Source: an uncultured Paracoccaceae bacterium (GTDB lineage: Bacteria; Pseudomonadota; Alphaproteobacteria; Rhodobacterales; Rhodobacteraceae). Taken from it: 64,000 bases of DNA. The notes under the pieces were generated by a model that searched no databases, was not told where the DNA came from, and was given only the letters and a program-made list of their open reading frames with translations. Position numbers and translations under genes: made by a program. The stretch is taken from contig CATOSU010000003.1 of assembly GCA_951812615.1 (NCBI GenBank), positions 1-64,000 on the forward strand, written 5' to 3'. Shown one piece after another: positions 52,165 to 60,422 of the stretch; positions within the stretch are counted from its first letter, which is position 1; each line of letters begins with the position of its first letter.

Positions 52165-53312
52165 CCCCGCTCGCTTTTGATTTCGAAGGCGCGTCGACGC
52201 TGATCCCCGATCAGGGACTGGTGCAATCGCGGGTCAGCATGGGCGATGGCCGCATTGCCGCGGATCCGGTCGGGCATACGGTGGACCTGAGCGGGTACAT
52301 CATATTGCCGGGCATCGTCGATCTGCACGGGGACGGGTTTGAACGCCATCTGGCCCCGCGCCGTGGTGCGATGAAAGTCATGGACGAAGGGCTGCAGGCG
52401 GTCGAGGCTGAACTGGCGGCCAACGGCATCACCACCGCGGTGCTGGCCCAGTTCCTGAGCTGGGAAGGCGGGCTGCGCGGACCGGAGTTCGCGGACAAAG
52501 TATTCAGCGCGATCCGCCGGAACGCGCCGGCGCTGGTCACCGACCTGCGTGCACAGCTGCGGTTTGAAACCCATCTTCTGGACGACTATCCCGGCCTGCC
52601 CGAACGTCTGGCCGGTTGGGGCGTTGGCTATGTCGTGTTCAATGATCACCTGCCGCATGACCGTCTGGCCGAAGGGCGGACACCGCGGCGCATGACCGGT
52701 CAGGCGCTGAAGGCCGGACGCAGCCCCGAGGCGCATCTGGCGTTGATGAAGGCGCTGCATGACCGCACCGGTCAGGTGCCCGCAGCGCTTGCCGGGCTGT
52801 GCGCGGACCTCGCCCGGATGGGCGTGCAGATGGGCAGCCATGACGATCGGTCATCTGCGGACCGCGCAGAATGGCGGGGGCGCGGCGTGCGCATTGCCGA
52901 ATTTCCCGAAACCCTGGACGCGGCAGAGGCCGCCCGTGCCGGTGGGGACACGATCGTTCTGGGGGCCCCGAACGTGGTGCGGGGAGGATCGCACAACGGC
53001 AATGTCAGCGCACTGGACCTGATCGCGATGGGGCTTTGTGATGCGCTTGCCTCCGACTACCACTATCCCAGCCCGCGCAGGGCGGCGCTGATGCTGGCCG
53101 ACAGCGGTGTGCTGGACATTGAACAGGCATGGGGGCTGGTCTCTGCCGGGCCGGCCCGGGTGCTGGGCTTGCAGGACCGCGGCGCCATCGTTCCCGGCTT
53201 CAGGGCCGATCTGTTGGTTCTGGAGGCGCATAGCCGCAAGGTTGCCGCCGTATTCAGCGCCGGTCGCGTGAGTTTCATGAACGGGGATGTGGCCGGGCGA
53301 ATGATGCGTTAG
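52161..53312 (+). CDS. phnM: Alpha-D-ribose 1-methylphosphonate 5-triphosphate diphosphatase
   Basis: The 383-residue amidohydrolase has the PhnM hallmark I-L-P-G-I-V-D-L-H-G-D-G-F-E-R-H-L-A-P-R, in which E. coli PhnM, as remembered, has H-T-D-N. It also has V-F-N-D-H-L-P, S-H-D-D, G-A-P-N-V-V-R-G-G-S-H-N-G-N and S-D-Y-H-Y-P-S, all typical for PhnM. It acts in the C-P lyase pathway for phosphonates. No other phn gene is present here, so the rest of the pathway must lie elsewhere or the copy has a separate role. Confidence 0.9.
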   Translation: MTPLAFDFEGASTLIPDQGLVQSRVSMGDGRIAADPVGHTVDLSGYIILPGIVDLHGDGFERHLAPRRGAMKVMDEGLQAVEAELAANGITTAVLAQFLSWEGGLRGPEFADKVFSAIRRNAPALVTDLRAQLRFETHLLDDYPGLPERLAGWGVGYVVFNDHLPHDRLAEGRTPRRMTGQALKAGRSPEAHLALMKALHDRTGQVPAALAGLCADLARMGVQMGSHDDRSSADRAEWRGRGVRIAEFPETLDAAEAARAGGDTIVLGAPNVVRGGSHNGNVSALDLIAMGLCDALASDYHYPSPRRAALMLADSGVLDIEQAWGLVSAGPARVLGLQDRGAIVPGFRADLLVLEAHSRKVAAVFSAGRVSFMNGDVAGRMMR

Positions 53313-53340
53313 GACGGGCGCAGGCAGAAAGGGCGGTGCC

Positions 53341-54033
53341 ATGCTGTTTGATTTCGGCGACGGGCTGTGGGTTGCGGACGGAACGGTGGTGACCGCGGCG
53401 CTGGGATTTCATTATCCGACGCGGATGGCGGTGATCCGGTTGTCTGACGGGGGGTTGGCGATCTGGTCGCCGGTGGCGCTGACCCCACCGATACGGCGCG
53501 GGATCGACGCGCTAGGACCGGTGAAATTCCTGATCGCGCCGAACAGCCTGCATCACCTGTTTTTGCCGGAATGGGCCGGGGCCTATCCGCAGGCGCAGCT
53601 TTGTGCGGCACCCGGGGGCGGGCGGAAGCAGCCCGCGCTGAACGTTGACGCAATACCGGGCGAAGACGCGCCGGATGCGTGGTCCGATGTGCTTGACCAT
53701 GTTGCCATACGGGGCAATCGCATCACCACCGAGACCGTTTTCTTTCACCGGCCCAGCCGGACGGTGCTGATCGCGGACCTCGTACAGCAATTGCCGCCCG
53801 ACTGGTTTGGCGGATGGCGGGCCCGGGTGGCGCGGATGGACCTGATGACCGGGCCGGAGCCGACGGTTCCACGCAAGTTCCGGCTGGCCTTCACCGACAA
53901 AGGCGCGGCGAAAGTGGCCGTGGAGCAGATGCTGAACTGGCCCTGCGAACAGGTGGCACTGGCGCACGGGCCGCTGATCTGGTCGGGCGGGCAGGCGGTG
54001 CTGCGCCGGGCCTTCGTGTGGCTGACGGGGTGA
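53341..54033 (+). CDS. DUF4336 protein
   Basis: The 230-residue protein matches DUF4336: I-W-S-P-V-A-L-T-P, G-P-V-K-F-L-I-A-P-N-S-L-H-H-L-F-L-P-E-W, the internal T-V-L-I-A-D-L-V-Q-Q-L-P and late V-A-L-A-H-G-P-L-I. The arrangement recalls a degenerate metallo-beta-lactamase fold (H-H-L-F...D...H-G). No catalytic activity is known. It lies 28 bp after phnM and probably in the same transcript, and is convergent with purK 9 bp away. Confidence 0.83.
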   Translation: MLFDFGDGLWVADGTVVTAALGFHYPTRMAVIRLSDGGLAIWSPVALTPPIRRGIDALGPVKFLIAPNSLHHLFLPEWAGAYPQAQLCAAPGGGRKQPALNVDAIPGEDAPDAWSDVLDHVAIRGNRITTETVFFHRPSRTVLIADLVQQLPPDWFGGWRARVARMDLMTGPEPTVPRKFRLAFTDKGAAKVAVEQMLNWPCEQVALAHGPLIWSGGQAVLRRAFVWLTG

Positions 54034-54042
54034 AACAGCGGG

Positions 54043-55116
54043 TCAGGCGGGCCGGATCACCCGGTTTGCATGACCCATCTTGCGCCCGTCCCGGGTTTCC
54101 GCCTTGCCGTAAAGATGCAGCGCAACATCGGCGGTGCGCGACAGCTCCGGCACCCGGTCCATGTCATCCCCGATCAGGTTTTCCATCACGACATCCGCAT
54201 ATCTGTGCCCGTCGCCCAGCGGCCATCCGGCAACGGCGCGGATATGCTGCTCGAACTGGTCGATTGTGCATCCGTTCTGGGTCCAGTGCCCCGAATTGTG
54301 CACCCGCGGCGCGATTTCGTTGACGACAAGCCCGCCGGCCGTGACGAAAAGTTCGACGCCAAGCACACCAACATAATCCAACGCATTCAGAATCCGGCCC
54401 GCCAGCAATACGGCATCGGTGCGTTGCGCCCCGGTCACGCGGGCCGGGACGGTGGTTGTACGCAAAATGCCGTCCCGGTGGACGTTTTCGCCGGGGTCAA
54501 AGCAAACCACCTCGCCCAACAGCCCACGGGCCGCGATCACGGAAACCTCATGGCTGAAATCGACAAAACCTTCCAGTATCGCCGGTGCACCGGCCATATC
54601 TGCCAGGGCCTGATCCGCATCCTCAGCCGCGGAAATCCGCGCCTGCCCTTTGCCGTCATAGCCGAACCGCCGGGTTTTGAGGATCGCGCTTGTGCCGACC
54701 TCACCCAAAGCCCGATCAAGACTGCTTCGGTCGGGAATGTCGGCATATGGCGCCGTATTCAGCCCGAGCCCGGTCAGAAAGTCCTTTTCCGTCAGCCGGT
54801 CCTGGCTGATCCGCAACGCCTCGCGCCCGGGCCGGATCGGACGGAGGCTTTCCAGCGCGTCCAGCGCGGCGGTGGGGATGTTCTCGAATTCATAGGTGAT
54901 GACATCAACCGTCGCGGCAAACGCCTCCAGCGCGGCAATATCGTCATAGGCGGCGGTGGTCACCTGTTCGGCAACCTGACCGGCCGGCGGGTTGGCGCCG
55001 GGTTCAAACACGTGGCACCGCAGACCCAGCCGCGATGCCGCGACCGACAACATCCGGCCCAGCTGACCGCCACCGAGGATCCCGATCACCGCGCCGGGGG
55101 CGAGGGGCTCAGTCAT
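54043..55116 (-). CDS. purK: N5-carboxyaminoimidazole ribonucleotide synthase
   Basis: The 357-residue ATP-grasp enzyme starts [23 protein letters not shown] and contains [34 protein letters not shown], all PurK signatures. It makes N5-CAIR from AIR, bicarbonate and ATP in de novo purine synthesis. Its start overlaps the purE stop by 8 bp. Confidence 0.97.
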   Translation of the reverse strand: MTEPLAPGAVIGILGGGQLGRMLSVAASRLGLRCHVFEPGANPPAGQVAEQVTTAAYDDIAALEAFAATVDVITYEFENIPTAALDALESLRPIRPGREALRISQDRLTEKDFLTGLGLNTAPYADIPDRSSLDRALGEVGTSAILKTRRFGYDGKGQARISAAEDADQALADMAGAPAILEGFVDFSHEVSVIAARGLLGEVVCFDPGENVHRDGILRTTTVPARVTGAQRTDAVLLAGRILNALDYVGVLGVELFVTAGGLVVNEIAPRVHNSGHWTQNGCTIDQFEQHIRAVAGWPLGDGHRYADVVMENLIGDDMDRVPELSRTADVALHLYGKAETRDGRKMGHANRVIRPA

Positions 55117-55597
55117 CCTCGGGCACCTCCGGGATCGAAGCGGAAAGCGCCGCCCGCCACGTATCCAGCCGCCGGGCAAGCGCGGGATCGCCGATGGCGA
55201 GGATACCCGCGGCCATCAGACCGGCATTGGCGGCCCCCGCGGATCCGATGGCCATTGTCGCAACGGGAAAACCGCGCGGCATCTGAACGATAGAATACAG
55301 GGAATCGACGCCTGACAACGCCCGTGTCTGCACCGGCACGCCGATCACCGGCACGCGGGTTTTCGAGGCCATCATCCCCGGCAGATGCGCCGCCCCGCCA
55401 GCCCCCGCGATAATGACCTTCAGTCCGCGGTCCACCGCGGTCTTGCCATAGTCCCACAACCTGTCGGGCGTCCGGTGCGCCGAGACAATACGTGCCTCGT
55501 GGTCGATGCCCAGTTCGTCAAGAACATCGGCGGCTTCCTTCAGCGTGGGCCAGTCCGACTGACTGCCCATGATGATGCCAACGGGTGGGTTCTGCAT
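55109..55597 (-). CDS. purE: N5-carboxyaminoimidazole ribonucleotide mutase
   Basis: The 162-residue protein has the PurE signatures [29 protein letters not shown] and [15 protein letters not shown]. It converts N5-CAIR to CAIR, the step after PurK. It is coupled to purK by overlap and stands 54 bp from the small DUF465 gene. Confidence 0.97.
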   Translation of the reverse strand: MQNPPVGIIMGSQSDWPTLKEAADVLDELGIDHEARIVSAHRTPDRLWDYGKTAVDRGLKVIIAGAGGAAHLPGMMASKTRVPVIGVPVQTRALSGVDSLYSIVQMPRGFPVATMAIGSAGAANAGLMAAGILAIGDPALARRLDTWRAALSASIPEVPEDD

Positions 55598-55651
55598 TTG
55601 CGTCGTGCCTCAGCGCTGCGAAAGAGCGGGCACTATAGCGACCTTGCCGGG

Positions 55652-55876
55652 TCAGGCAATGATATCCGGCAGCAGGCGGTCCTCGATCATTGCGATCATG
55701 TCCTTCAGCCGCAGTTTCTGCTTTTTCAGACGCTGCAGCGTCAGCTGATCCGCCGTCGATTTCTCCGACAGGGCAGCAATGGCTTCGTCAAGGTCGCGAT
55801 GCTGGCGGCGGAACACTTCCAGTTCGACCCGCAGGACGTCATCGCTTTTCATGGCGAGATCGTTTGGTGCGTTCAT
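55652..55876 (-). CDS. DUF465 (YdcH-type) small coiled-coil protein
   Basis: The 74-residue protein consists mainly of two helices (L-E-V-F-R-R-Q-H-R-D-L-D-E-A-I-A and L-Q-R-L-K-K-Q-K-L-R-L-K-D-M-I-A-M-I-E), the pattern of DUF465. The family is widespread in alphaproteobacteria and has no known function. It likely precedes purE-purK in one transcript. Confidence 0.88.
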   Translation of the reverse strand: MNAPNDLAMKSDDVLRVELEVFRRQHRDLDEAIAALSEKSTADQLTLQRLKKQKLRLKDMIAMIEDRLLPDIIA

Positions 55877-55942
55877 GGTCGGTGTCCGGTCATTTGCAGC
55901 AGGGAGGTACAGATTACCCGCTTACCGCGTTTTCGCATAGCC

Positions 55943-55971
55943 CTTGTTATAGCGGCATATTCTACCCATAT
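55943..55971 (+). promoter_or_regulatory. Possible RpoH (sigma-32) promoter of hsp20
   Basis: CTTGTTA (55943-55949) and ACCCATAT (55964-55971) are 14 bp apart and resemble the sigma-32 pattern CTTGAAA-N13-15-CCCCATnT with three mismatches. The ATG of hsp20 is 62 bp downstream. Confidence 0.5.
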
Positions 55972-56033
55972 TTGGTCCATGCGGTTGCCATCCGGGACCG
56001 CCCAACCGTCGCTTTCGCGAAAAGGACGTGTCG

Positions 56034-56447
56034 ATGACGAAACTATCTCTGGGGACCCACCCGCAGCTTCTGGGCTTTGACCAGCTGGAGCGGCTGCTGG
56101 AACGGACGGCCAAGTCCGGCAATGAAGGGTACCCGCCTTACAACATCGAACAGACCTCGGAAAACTCGTACCGCATCACGCTGGCCGTGGCCGGCTTCGC
56201 GGAAGAGGATCTGGCGATCACCGTCGAGGATCGCCAGCTGGTGATCCGTGGCCGGCAAGCAGATGACAGCGCCGGACGGGTGTTCCTGCATCGCGGGATC
56301 GCCGCACGCCAGTTTCAGCGCAGCTTCGTGCTGGCCGACGGGGTCGAAGTGGGCGAGGCCGTGATGGAAAACGGCCTGCTTCACGTGGACCTGACACGTG
56401 CGGTTCCGGAAACCGTGGTTCAGACGATTTCGATCAGAAAGGGGTAA
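56034..56447 (+). CDS. Hsp20/alpha-crystallin small heat-shock protein
   Basis: The 137-residue protein has the alpha-crystallin core: Y-R-I-T-L-A-V-A-G-F-A-E-E-D-L-A-I-T-V-E-D-R-Q-L-V-I-R-G, an H-R-G-I-A-A-R-Q-F-Q-R-S-F-V-L strand and E-N-G-L-L-H-V-D-L. It binds unfolding proteins under stress. The ATG at 56034 follows AAAGGA. It is the first gene of an hsp20-DUF1150-phzF unit behind a sigma-32-like promoter. Confidence 0.95.
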   Translation: MTKLSLGTHPQLLGFDQLERLLERTAKSGNEGYPPYNIEQTSENSYRITLAVAGFAEEDLAITVEDRQLVIRGRQADDSAGRVFLHRGIAARQFQRSFVLADGVEVGEAVMENGLLHVDLTRAVPETVVQTISIRKG

Positions 56448-56450
56448 GTC

Positions 56451-56675
56451 ATGCAGACACCGTTTGATTTCGGGCAGGATGAGCGCCGGATCGTATATGT
56501 GAAAACCGTGGACGTGGCCGATTTGCCGGCCGAAGTTCGGGAAAACGCGGGCGATCTGGATCATCTCTACGCGGTCCACAATGCTCAGGGCGAGCAGATC
56601 GCGCTGGTCGCGGACCGTCAGATGGCCTTTGTTCTGGCGCGCCAGAATGATCTTGCGCCTGTCGCCGTTCATTGA
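56451..56675 (+). CDS. DUF1150 family small protein
   Basis: The 74-residue protein has the DUF1150 pattern I-V-Y-V-K-T-V-D-V-A-D-L-P, then L-Y-A-V-H-N-A-Q-G-E-Q-I-A-L-V-A-D-R, with F-V-L-A-R-Q-N-D-L-A-P at the end. Members usually lie beside hsp20 genes in alphaproteobacteria, as here (3 bp gap), suggesting a stress role. The phzF start overlaps its stop as TTGA. Confidence 0.9.
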   Translation: MQTPFDFGQDERRIVYVKTVDVADLPAEVRENAGDLDHLYAVHNAQGEQIALVADRQMAFVLARQNDLAPVAVH

Positions 56676-57553
56676 CCACATTTGAATTTGACTGGGTCGA
56701 TGCCTTTTCCGATAGGGCCTTCGGTGGAAACGGCTGTGCCGTCGTGCATGGCGGGGCGGCGCTGCCGGATGAGCTATGCCTGGCCTATGTCCGGGAAACA
56801 TCGCTGGTCGAATGCACGTTTACCGGACAGTCCGAGGTCGCGGACCTGCGGGTCCGCTACTTCCTTGCCAGCGCCGAGATCCCGTTTGCAGGGCACCCGA
56901 CGGTGGCAACTGTCGCAGCGCTGAAATCGCGCGGATACATGGCCGGCGACCGCGTCGTGCTGGAAACCGGCGCGGGGCTGGTTCCGGTCGAGATCACGGC
57001 GGACGGGCTCTGCGAAATGACCCAGATCGCGCCGGAATTCGGGCAGCACCCGAATGTGTCGATGGTGGCCGACGCGGTCGGGCTGACGGCGGGCGATATC
57101 ATCGCCCCGCCGCAATTTGTGTCCACCGGCCTGCCGTTCTGCATCACCGTTCTGAAGGATCGCGCGGCGCTGCGCCGGGCAGAACTGAACGTTCCGGCGC
57201 TGTCGCGGCTGACCGCGGCGCATGGCTATGGCGGGGCCGACATGGCCGAGCCGTTTCTGGTCACACTGGAGGGCGCCACCGCGGCCGGACAGACGTTTTC
57301 GCGGCTGCTGTTGGCGCCGCCAAGTCCGCCGGAGGACCCGTTCACCGGATCGGCCACCGGCGCGATGGCCAGCTATTTGTGGCATCACGGGTTGCTGGAG
57401 CAGGACCACTTTGTCGCAGAGCAGGGCCACGGGATGGGACGCCCCGGGCAGGCGCAGGTGCGCCGGGTCGGGTCAGCCCGGCAGATCGAAGGCGTGCGCG
57501 TCGCCGGCGCCGGGCATGTCCTGATGAGCGGAACCGTGAATTTCGGCGGTTGA
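56672..57553 (+). CDS. PhzF-family isomerase/epimerase
   Basis: The 293-residue protein has the PhzF fold: D-A-F-S-D-R-A-F-G-G-N-G-C-A-V, catalytic-type E in V-R-E-T-S-L-V-E, I-P-F-A-G-H-P-T-V-A-T, and D-P-F-T-G-S-A-T-G-A-M. Members isomerise small acids or act on unknown metabolites; phenazine synthesis is not implied. The start is TTG at 56672, on the DUF1150 stop (TTGA); no ATG is available nearby. It ends just before a triple palindrome. Confidence 0.87.
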   Translation: MTTFEFDWVDAFSDRAFGGNGCAVVHGGAALPDELCLAYVRETSLVECTFTGQSEVADLRVRYFLASAEIPFAGHPTVATVAALKSRGYMAGDRVVLETGAGLVPVEITADGLCEMTQIAPEFGQHPNVSMVADAVGLTAGDIIAPPQFVSTGLPFCITVLKDRAALRRAELNVPALSRLTAAHGYGGADMAEPFLVTLEGATAAGQTFSRLLLAPPSPPEDPFTGSATGAMASYLWHHGLLEQDHFVAEQGHGMGRPGQAQVRRVGSARQIEGVRVAGAGHVLMSGTVNFGG

Positions 57554-57558
57554 GTCAG

Positions 57559-57623
57559 GCAATTCGTCAACGAATTGCAGGAAAGTCGTGCACGACTTTC
57601 CCACGAATTGTCGACAATTCGTG
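57559..57623. repeat. Three tandem perfect palindromes
   Basis: Three inverted repeats follow each other: 57559-57578 (arm GCAATTCGT, 2-nt centre), 57580-57601 (arm GGAAAGTCGTG) and 57602-57623 (arm CACGAATTGTC). The first and third share ACGAATTG. They fill the 75-bp gap between convergent phzF and GT10 genes, so they may end both transcripts or represent a dispersed repeat. Confidence 0.75.
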
Positions 57624-57628
57624 CGCCG

Positions 57629-58492
57629 TCAGCTGTCCCGTACCGCCCGGGCCGCGCGGCCGAATGTGTCGCCCCAGTCCGCCGCCCTTTCCTTCATGGC
57701 CCGGAGCGCGGGGCGCATTTCGGCGTATTGTTCCGGTGACGCGGCCCGGACCGCGGCCCGGATGTCGTCCTCGTTTTCGCACAGGATCATGCCGGCAGGG
57801 TCAAGGAACTCCGCGATATTCGGACAGCCCAGGTAGATGGGGATGGTTTCGCACAGGATGGCGTCGATCAGCTTTTCCGAGAAGTAATTGGTTTCCCGCA
57901 CGTTCTCGATCACCACGCTGTAACGGTAGGGGGCCAGCCCGTCGCGCTTGTGTTCAAAGGGCAGGTAGCCACCACCGAGCGCATCAAGGTCCAGCCCTTC
58001 CTCCTTTGCCCAAGCGATGGTGGAATGGCGGGGGAAATGGCCCGGCTGGCTACGCTTGGCCGATGCGATCAGCGACATGTGCCGGGTTTTTTCGATCTTC
58101 AGGTCATGCCATTCGGGCACCCACGTGCCGCCGAAGGGCAGGAACAGGCCATTGGGAATGGCATCGAGCAGTTCCTCGTAAAAACTCAGAACCCGGTGGA
58201 AGCGCCAGTGGAACCGTTTCAGCCGGTGCATGTGGCGTTCCTGCACGATCACCGGTTCCAGAACCATGACCGATACTTTCGCCCGCGTCCCAAAACCGGG
58301 CCGCACGTAATTCGTCGTCCGCGGCGGCAGGACAAGGTGGTCGGTCGGGGCCAGGTCACGCAGGGTCCGCCCCCTGAGTCGATCCGGCTGGCCCAGCGGC
58401 CAGATCAGGTCATCCAGATCAAAGCGCCCGGGCGAGGCACCCAGTTTCCGGGAATGATCGAGAAATCCAACTGCGGGGTCCGGCATCAACAT
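57629..58492 (-). CDS. GT10-family (fucosyltransferase-like) glycosyltransferase
   Basis: The 287-residue protein has the GT10 donor-binding motif in Y-R-Y-S-V-V-I-E-N-V-R-E-T-N-Y-F-S-E-K-L (~190-209), followed by I-P-I-Y-L-G-C-P-N-I and E-F-L-D-P-A-G-M-I. GT10 enzymes transfer fucose (or related sugars) from GDP-sugar to glycans. It is last in a four-gene cluster, 32 bp after a second GT10 gene. The acceptor is unknown; lipopolysaccharide or capsule is plausible. Confidence 0.85.
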   Translation of the reverse strand: MLMPDPAVGFLDHSRKLGASPGRFDLDDLIWPLGQPDRLRGRTLRDLAPTDHLVLPPRTTNYVRPGFGTRAKVSVMVLEPVIVQERHMHRLKRFHWRFHRVLSFYEELLDAIPNGLFLPFGGTWVPEWHDLKIEKTRHMSLIASAKRSQPGHFPRHSTIAWAKEEGLDLDALGGGYLPFEHKRDGLAPYRYSVVIENVRETNYFSEKLIDAILCETIPIYLGCPNIAEFLDPAGMILCENEDDIRAAVRAASPEQYAEMRPALRAMKERAADWGDTFGRAARAVRDS

Positions 58493-58524
58493 GTCTTTCG
58501 GGCCAGGAAATCAGCGCATACCGC

Positions 58525-59667
58525 TTAGGCCCCCCGCTCGGCCTTGTCCAGCCGCCGCGCCCGGCGGGCGTCTCGCCGCGCCTCCAGCCGCTTGCGCAGG
58601 TCATGGGTGTGCAGCTCCGCGTTCCGGTCCAGCCGCAGGACAAGGTTGCGCAACAGGTAATCGCCATAGCTGCCGCGTGTTCCGGGTTCCGGCGGAAATG
58701 ACCGTTCTGACCAGATCGTGTTCTGCACGGCTGGGGGCGGCGCGGGCCTGGCCGCCGCCGCGCGGGCAAGACGCACAAGCAGCCGCGCAAGATTCTGTTC
58801 TTCAAGGATCACGCGGCGGGCTTCGGCCAGCGCGGACTGCCGCTGGTCCCACAAACCGTTTTGCATGGCCTCAACCATGCGCCGGGCCTCCGTTTCCGGG
58901 TCGTCCAGATCGATCTCTGCAAGGCTGCCCGGTGGAAAATACTGCCCGGTATTCGTACAGCCGGCATAAAACGGCAGGGTCCAGCACAGGTAACTGTCGG
59001 CCAGCTTCTCAGTCCATGTGTCCGGGCCGGCCCCGTTCTCGATGGCGAGGTGATACTTGTAAGGCAACAGGGCATCCGCCTTGTCGGCAACGCTGCGGTA
59101 GCCCCGGCCGAAGATTTCAAGGCGGTCCGGGATCAGCGCCTTGAGCGCGTCCAGAAACCGGACCCGTTTCCGGTGATATTCGGTAAACACCTTGTTCGAG
59201 GTCACGACCGAAATCCTGTCGGTCTTCGGCCCCGGCGCAAGGTCGGCAAAAAAGTCGTAGCCGCGCATGTCTTCGACCGGCTTTTCGAAATTGATGCCGG
59301 CAAACCAATACCAGCAGGTCGCGGTCTGCCACTTCTCGGTGTCGAGCGCCGCATCGCCCACAGACACCACGATGCCGTACTGGTTCAGATAGCCGGATTT
59401 GTAGGGATGGATGACATCCGGTTCGGCGGCAATGAACACGGTCCGAGCCGGCGGCAGATGGGTCGAAAGCGTATAGGACGACCGGTTGTAGACGATCAGA
59501 ACGTCGATCCCTGACGCCGGCACCTTCATGCCAAAACTGAAGGCCACATCGCCAAGCGTCGCACGCCGGCCCGGAAACTGCTTGAGAAAATAGAGCGGAT
59601 CCGTGTCCGTAAACACATGCGCCTGGATGGCGTGTCCGGACCCGGGGGAAGGGGCCGGCGTGTTCAC
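58525..59667 (-). CDS. GT10-like glycosyltransferase, divergent
   Basis: The 380-residue protein shows the same core as its neighbour: V-T-S-N-K-V-F-T-E-Y-H-R-K-R, I-F-G-R-G-Y-R, then Y-K-Y-H-L-A-I-E-N-G...W-T-E-K-L-A-D-S-Y-L-C-W-T-L-P-F-Y-A-G-C-T-N. The E-K-L-A-D and P-F-Y-A-G-C segments match E-K-L-I-D and P-I-Y-L-G-C of classic GT10 members. It has an extra basic C-terminal tail (~320-380, rich in R/A/E), possibly for membrane or protein binding. It overlaps the SGNH-like gene by 4 bp. Confidence 0.78.
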   Translation of the reverse strand: MNTPAPSPGSGHAIQAHVFTDTDPLYFLKQFPGRRATLGDVAFSFGMKVPASGIDVLIVYNRSSYTLSTHLPPARTVFIAAEPDVIHPYKSGYLNQYGIVVSVGDAALDTEKWQTATCWYWFAGINFEKPVEDMRGYDFFADLAPGPKTDRISVVTSNKVFTEYHRKRVRFLDALKALIPDRLEIFGRGYRSVADKADALLPYKYHLAIENGAGPDTWTEKLADSYLCWTLPFYAGCTNTGQYFPPGSLAEIDLDDPETEARRMVEAMQNGLWDQRQSALAEARRVILEEQNLARLLVRLARAAAARPAPPPAVQNTIWSERSFPPEPGTRGSYGDYLLRNLVLRLDRNAELHTHDLRKRLEARRDARRARRLDKAERGA

Positions 59668-60422
59668 AGTCCGGCCAGCATATGGACCAGCATGTCGCGC
59701 CCGTATTCCCCGTTCATGTGCATCGTGTCGTCATCCTTGAACACCTGCTTCATGCCCGTGTCGGCCTTCTGCGCACCGCGCGAGTATTTGGAGAGCGTGA
59801 ACAGCCCGTGCGGTTCCAGCACGTGATCCGGCGGGCGCACCATGGCGACATTCGGCGCAACCGGGATGTTTGCCGCCACCGCGTTCAGGCGCATCAGAAG
59901 CTGATCCTTGATCGCCAGATTGGCGGCGTTTTCATCTCCGTCCAGCTGACGGAACAGCCGCCGGGCAAGGAAATCCTTCTGTGAATTCAGCGGGCGGCCA
60001 ACAAAAAAGACCCGTGCCTCCGGCACCGTCCGTGCAATCTCGGCAGTCAGCTCGATGCTCCAGTCATCGAGGAAATCGCGGTGGATGGCCTCGACCATCG
60101 TGTCCGAAACCGGGCCCAACTGTGTGTCGAACAGATAGGGTCGGATCCAGTACGGCGAATTGCGGATTGCCATGACAAAGACCGAATAGCTGCCCAGCCG
60201 GATTTCCGTCTGACCGCCCGACGTGCGCGCAAAGCTCTCGGTCACGTCCTTGCGCGTGGGGATCAGCCGGTCACCGGAAATCCGGGTCTGCAGGATCGAC
60301 GCGCGGATCGAACCGAATGTGTCGAATTCGAACCGGTCCGAAATGCCGGGGATCTCGGGACCGTCCACAGCCAGCTTGAACGCGCCCAGATGGCTGTTGC
60401 CGATGATGCAGACCCTGCTCAT
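59664..60422 (-). CDS. SGNH-hydrolase-like protein
   Basis: The 252-residue protein starts M-S-R-V-C-I-I-G-N-S-H-L-G-A-F-K, a G-x-S motif in block I position, has an internal F-F-V-G-R-P-L-N, and near the end D-D-D-T-M-H-M-N-G-E-Y-G, fitting the D-x-x-H block V. These are the features of an SGNH/GDSL esterase. There is no signal peptide. It overlaps both neighbours by 4 bp and likely modifies a glycan (for example O-acetylation) together with the GSCFA protein. The function is not certain. Confidence 0.7.
   Translation of the reverse strand: MSRVCIIGNSHLGAFKLAVDGPEIPGISDRFEFDTFGSIRASILQTRISGDRLIPTRKDVTESFARTSGGQTEIRLGSYSVFVMAIRNSPYWIRPYLFDTQLGPVSDTMVEAIHRDFLDDWSIELTAEIARTVPEARVFFVGRPLNSQKDFLARRLFRQLDGDENAANLAIKDQLLMRLNAVAANIPVAPNVAMVRPPDHVLEPHGLFTLSKYSRGAQKADTGMKQVFKDDDTMHMNGEYGRDMLVHMLAGL

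Noticed and set aside
56672-57553. Phenazine biosynthesis from the phzF-like gene
   Set aside because: PhzF-family proteins are widespread with other roles, and no other phz gene is present.
50487-57623. Palindrome clusters as CRISPR repeats
   Set aside because: There are no regularly spaced identical repeats with spacers and no cas genes.
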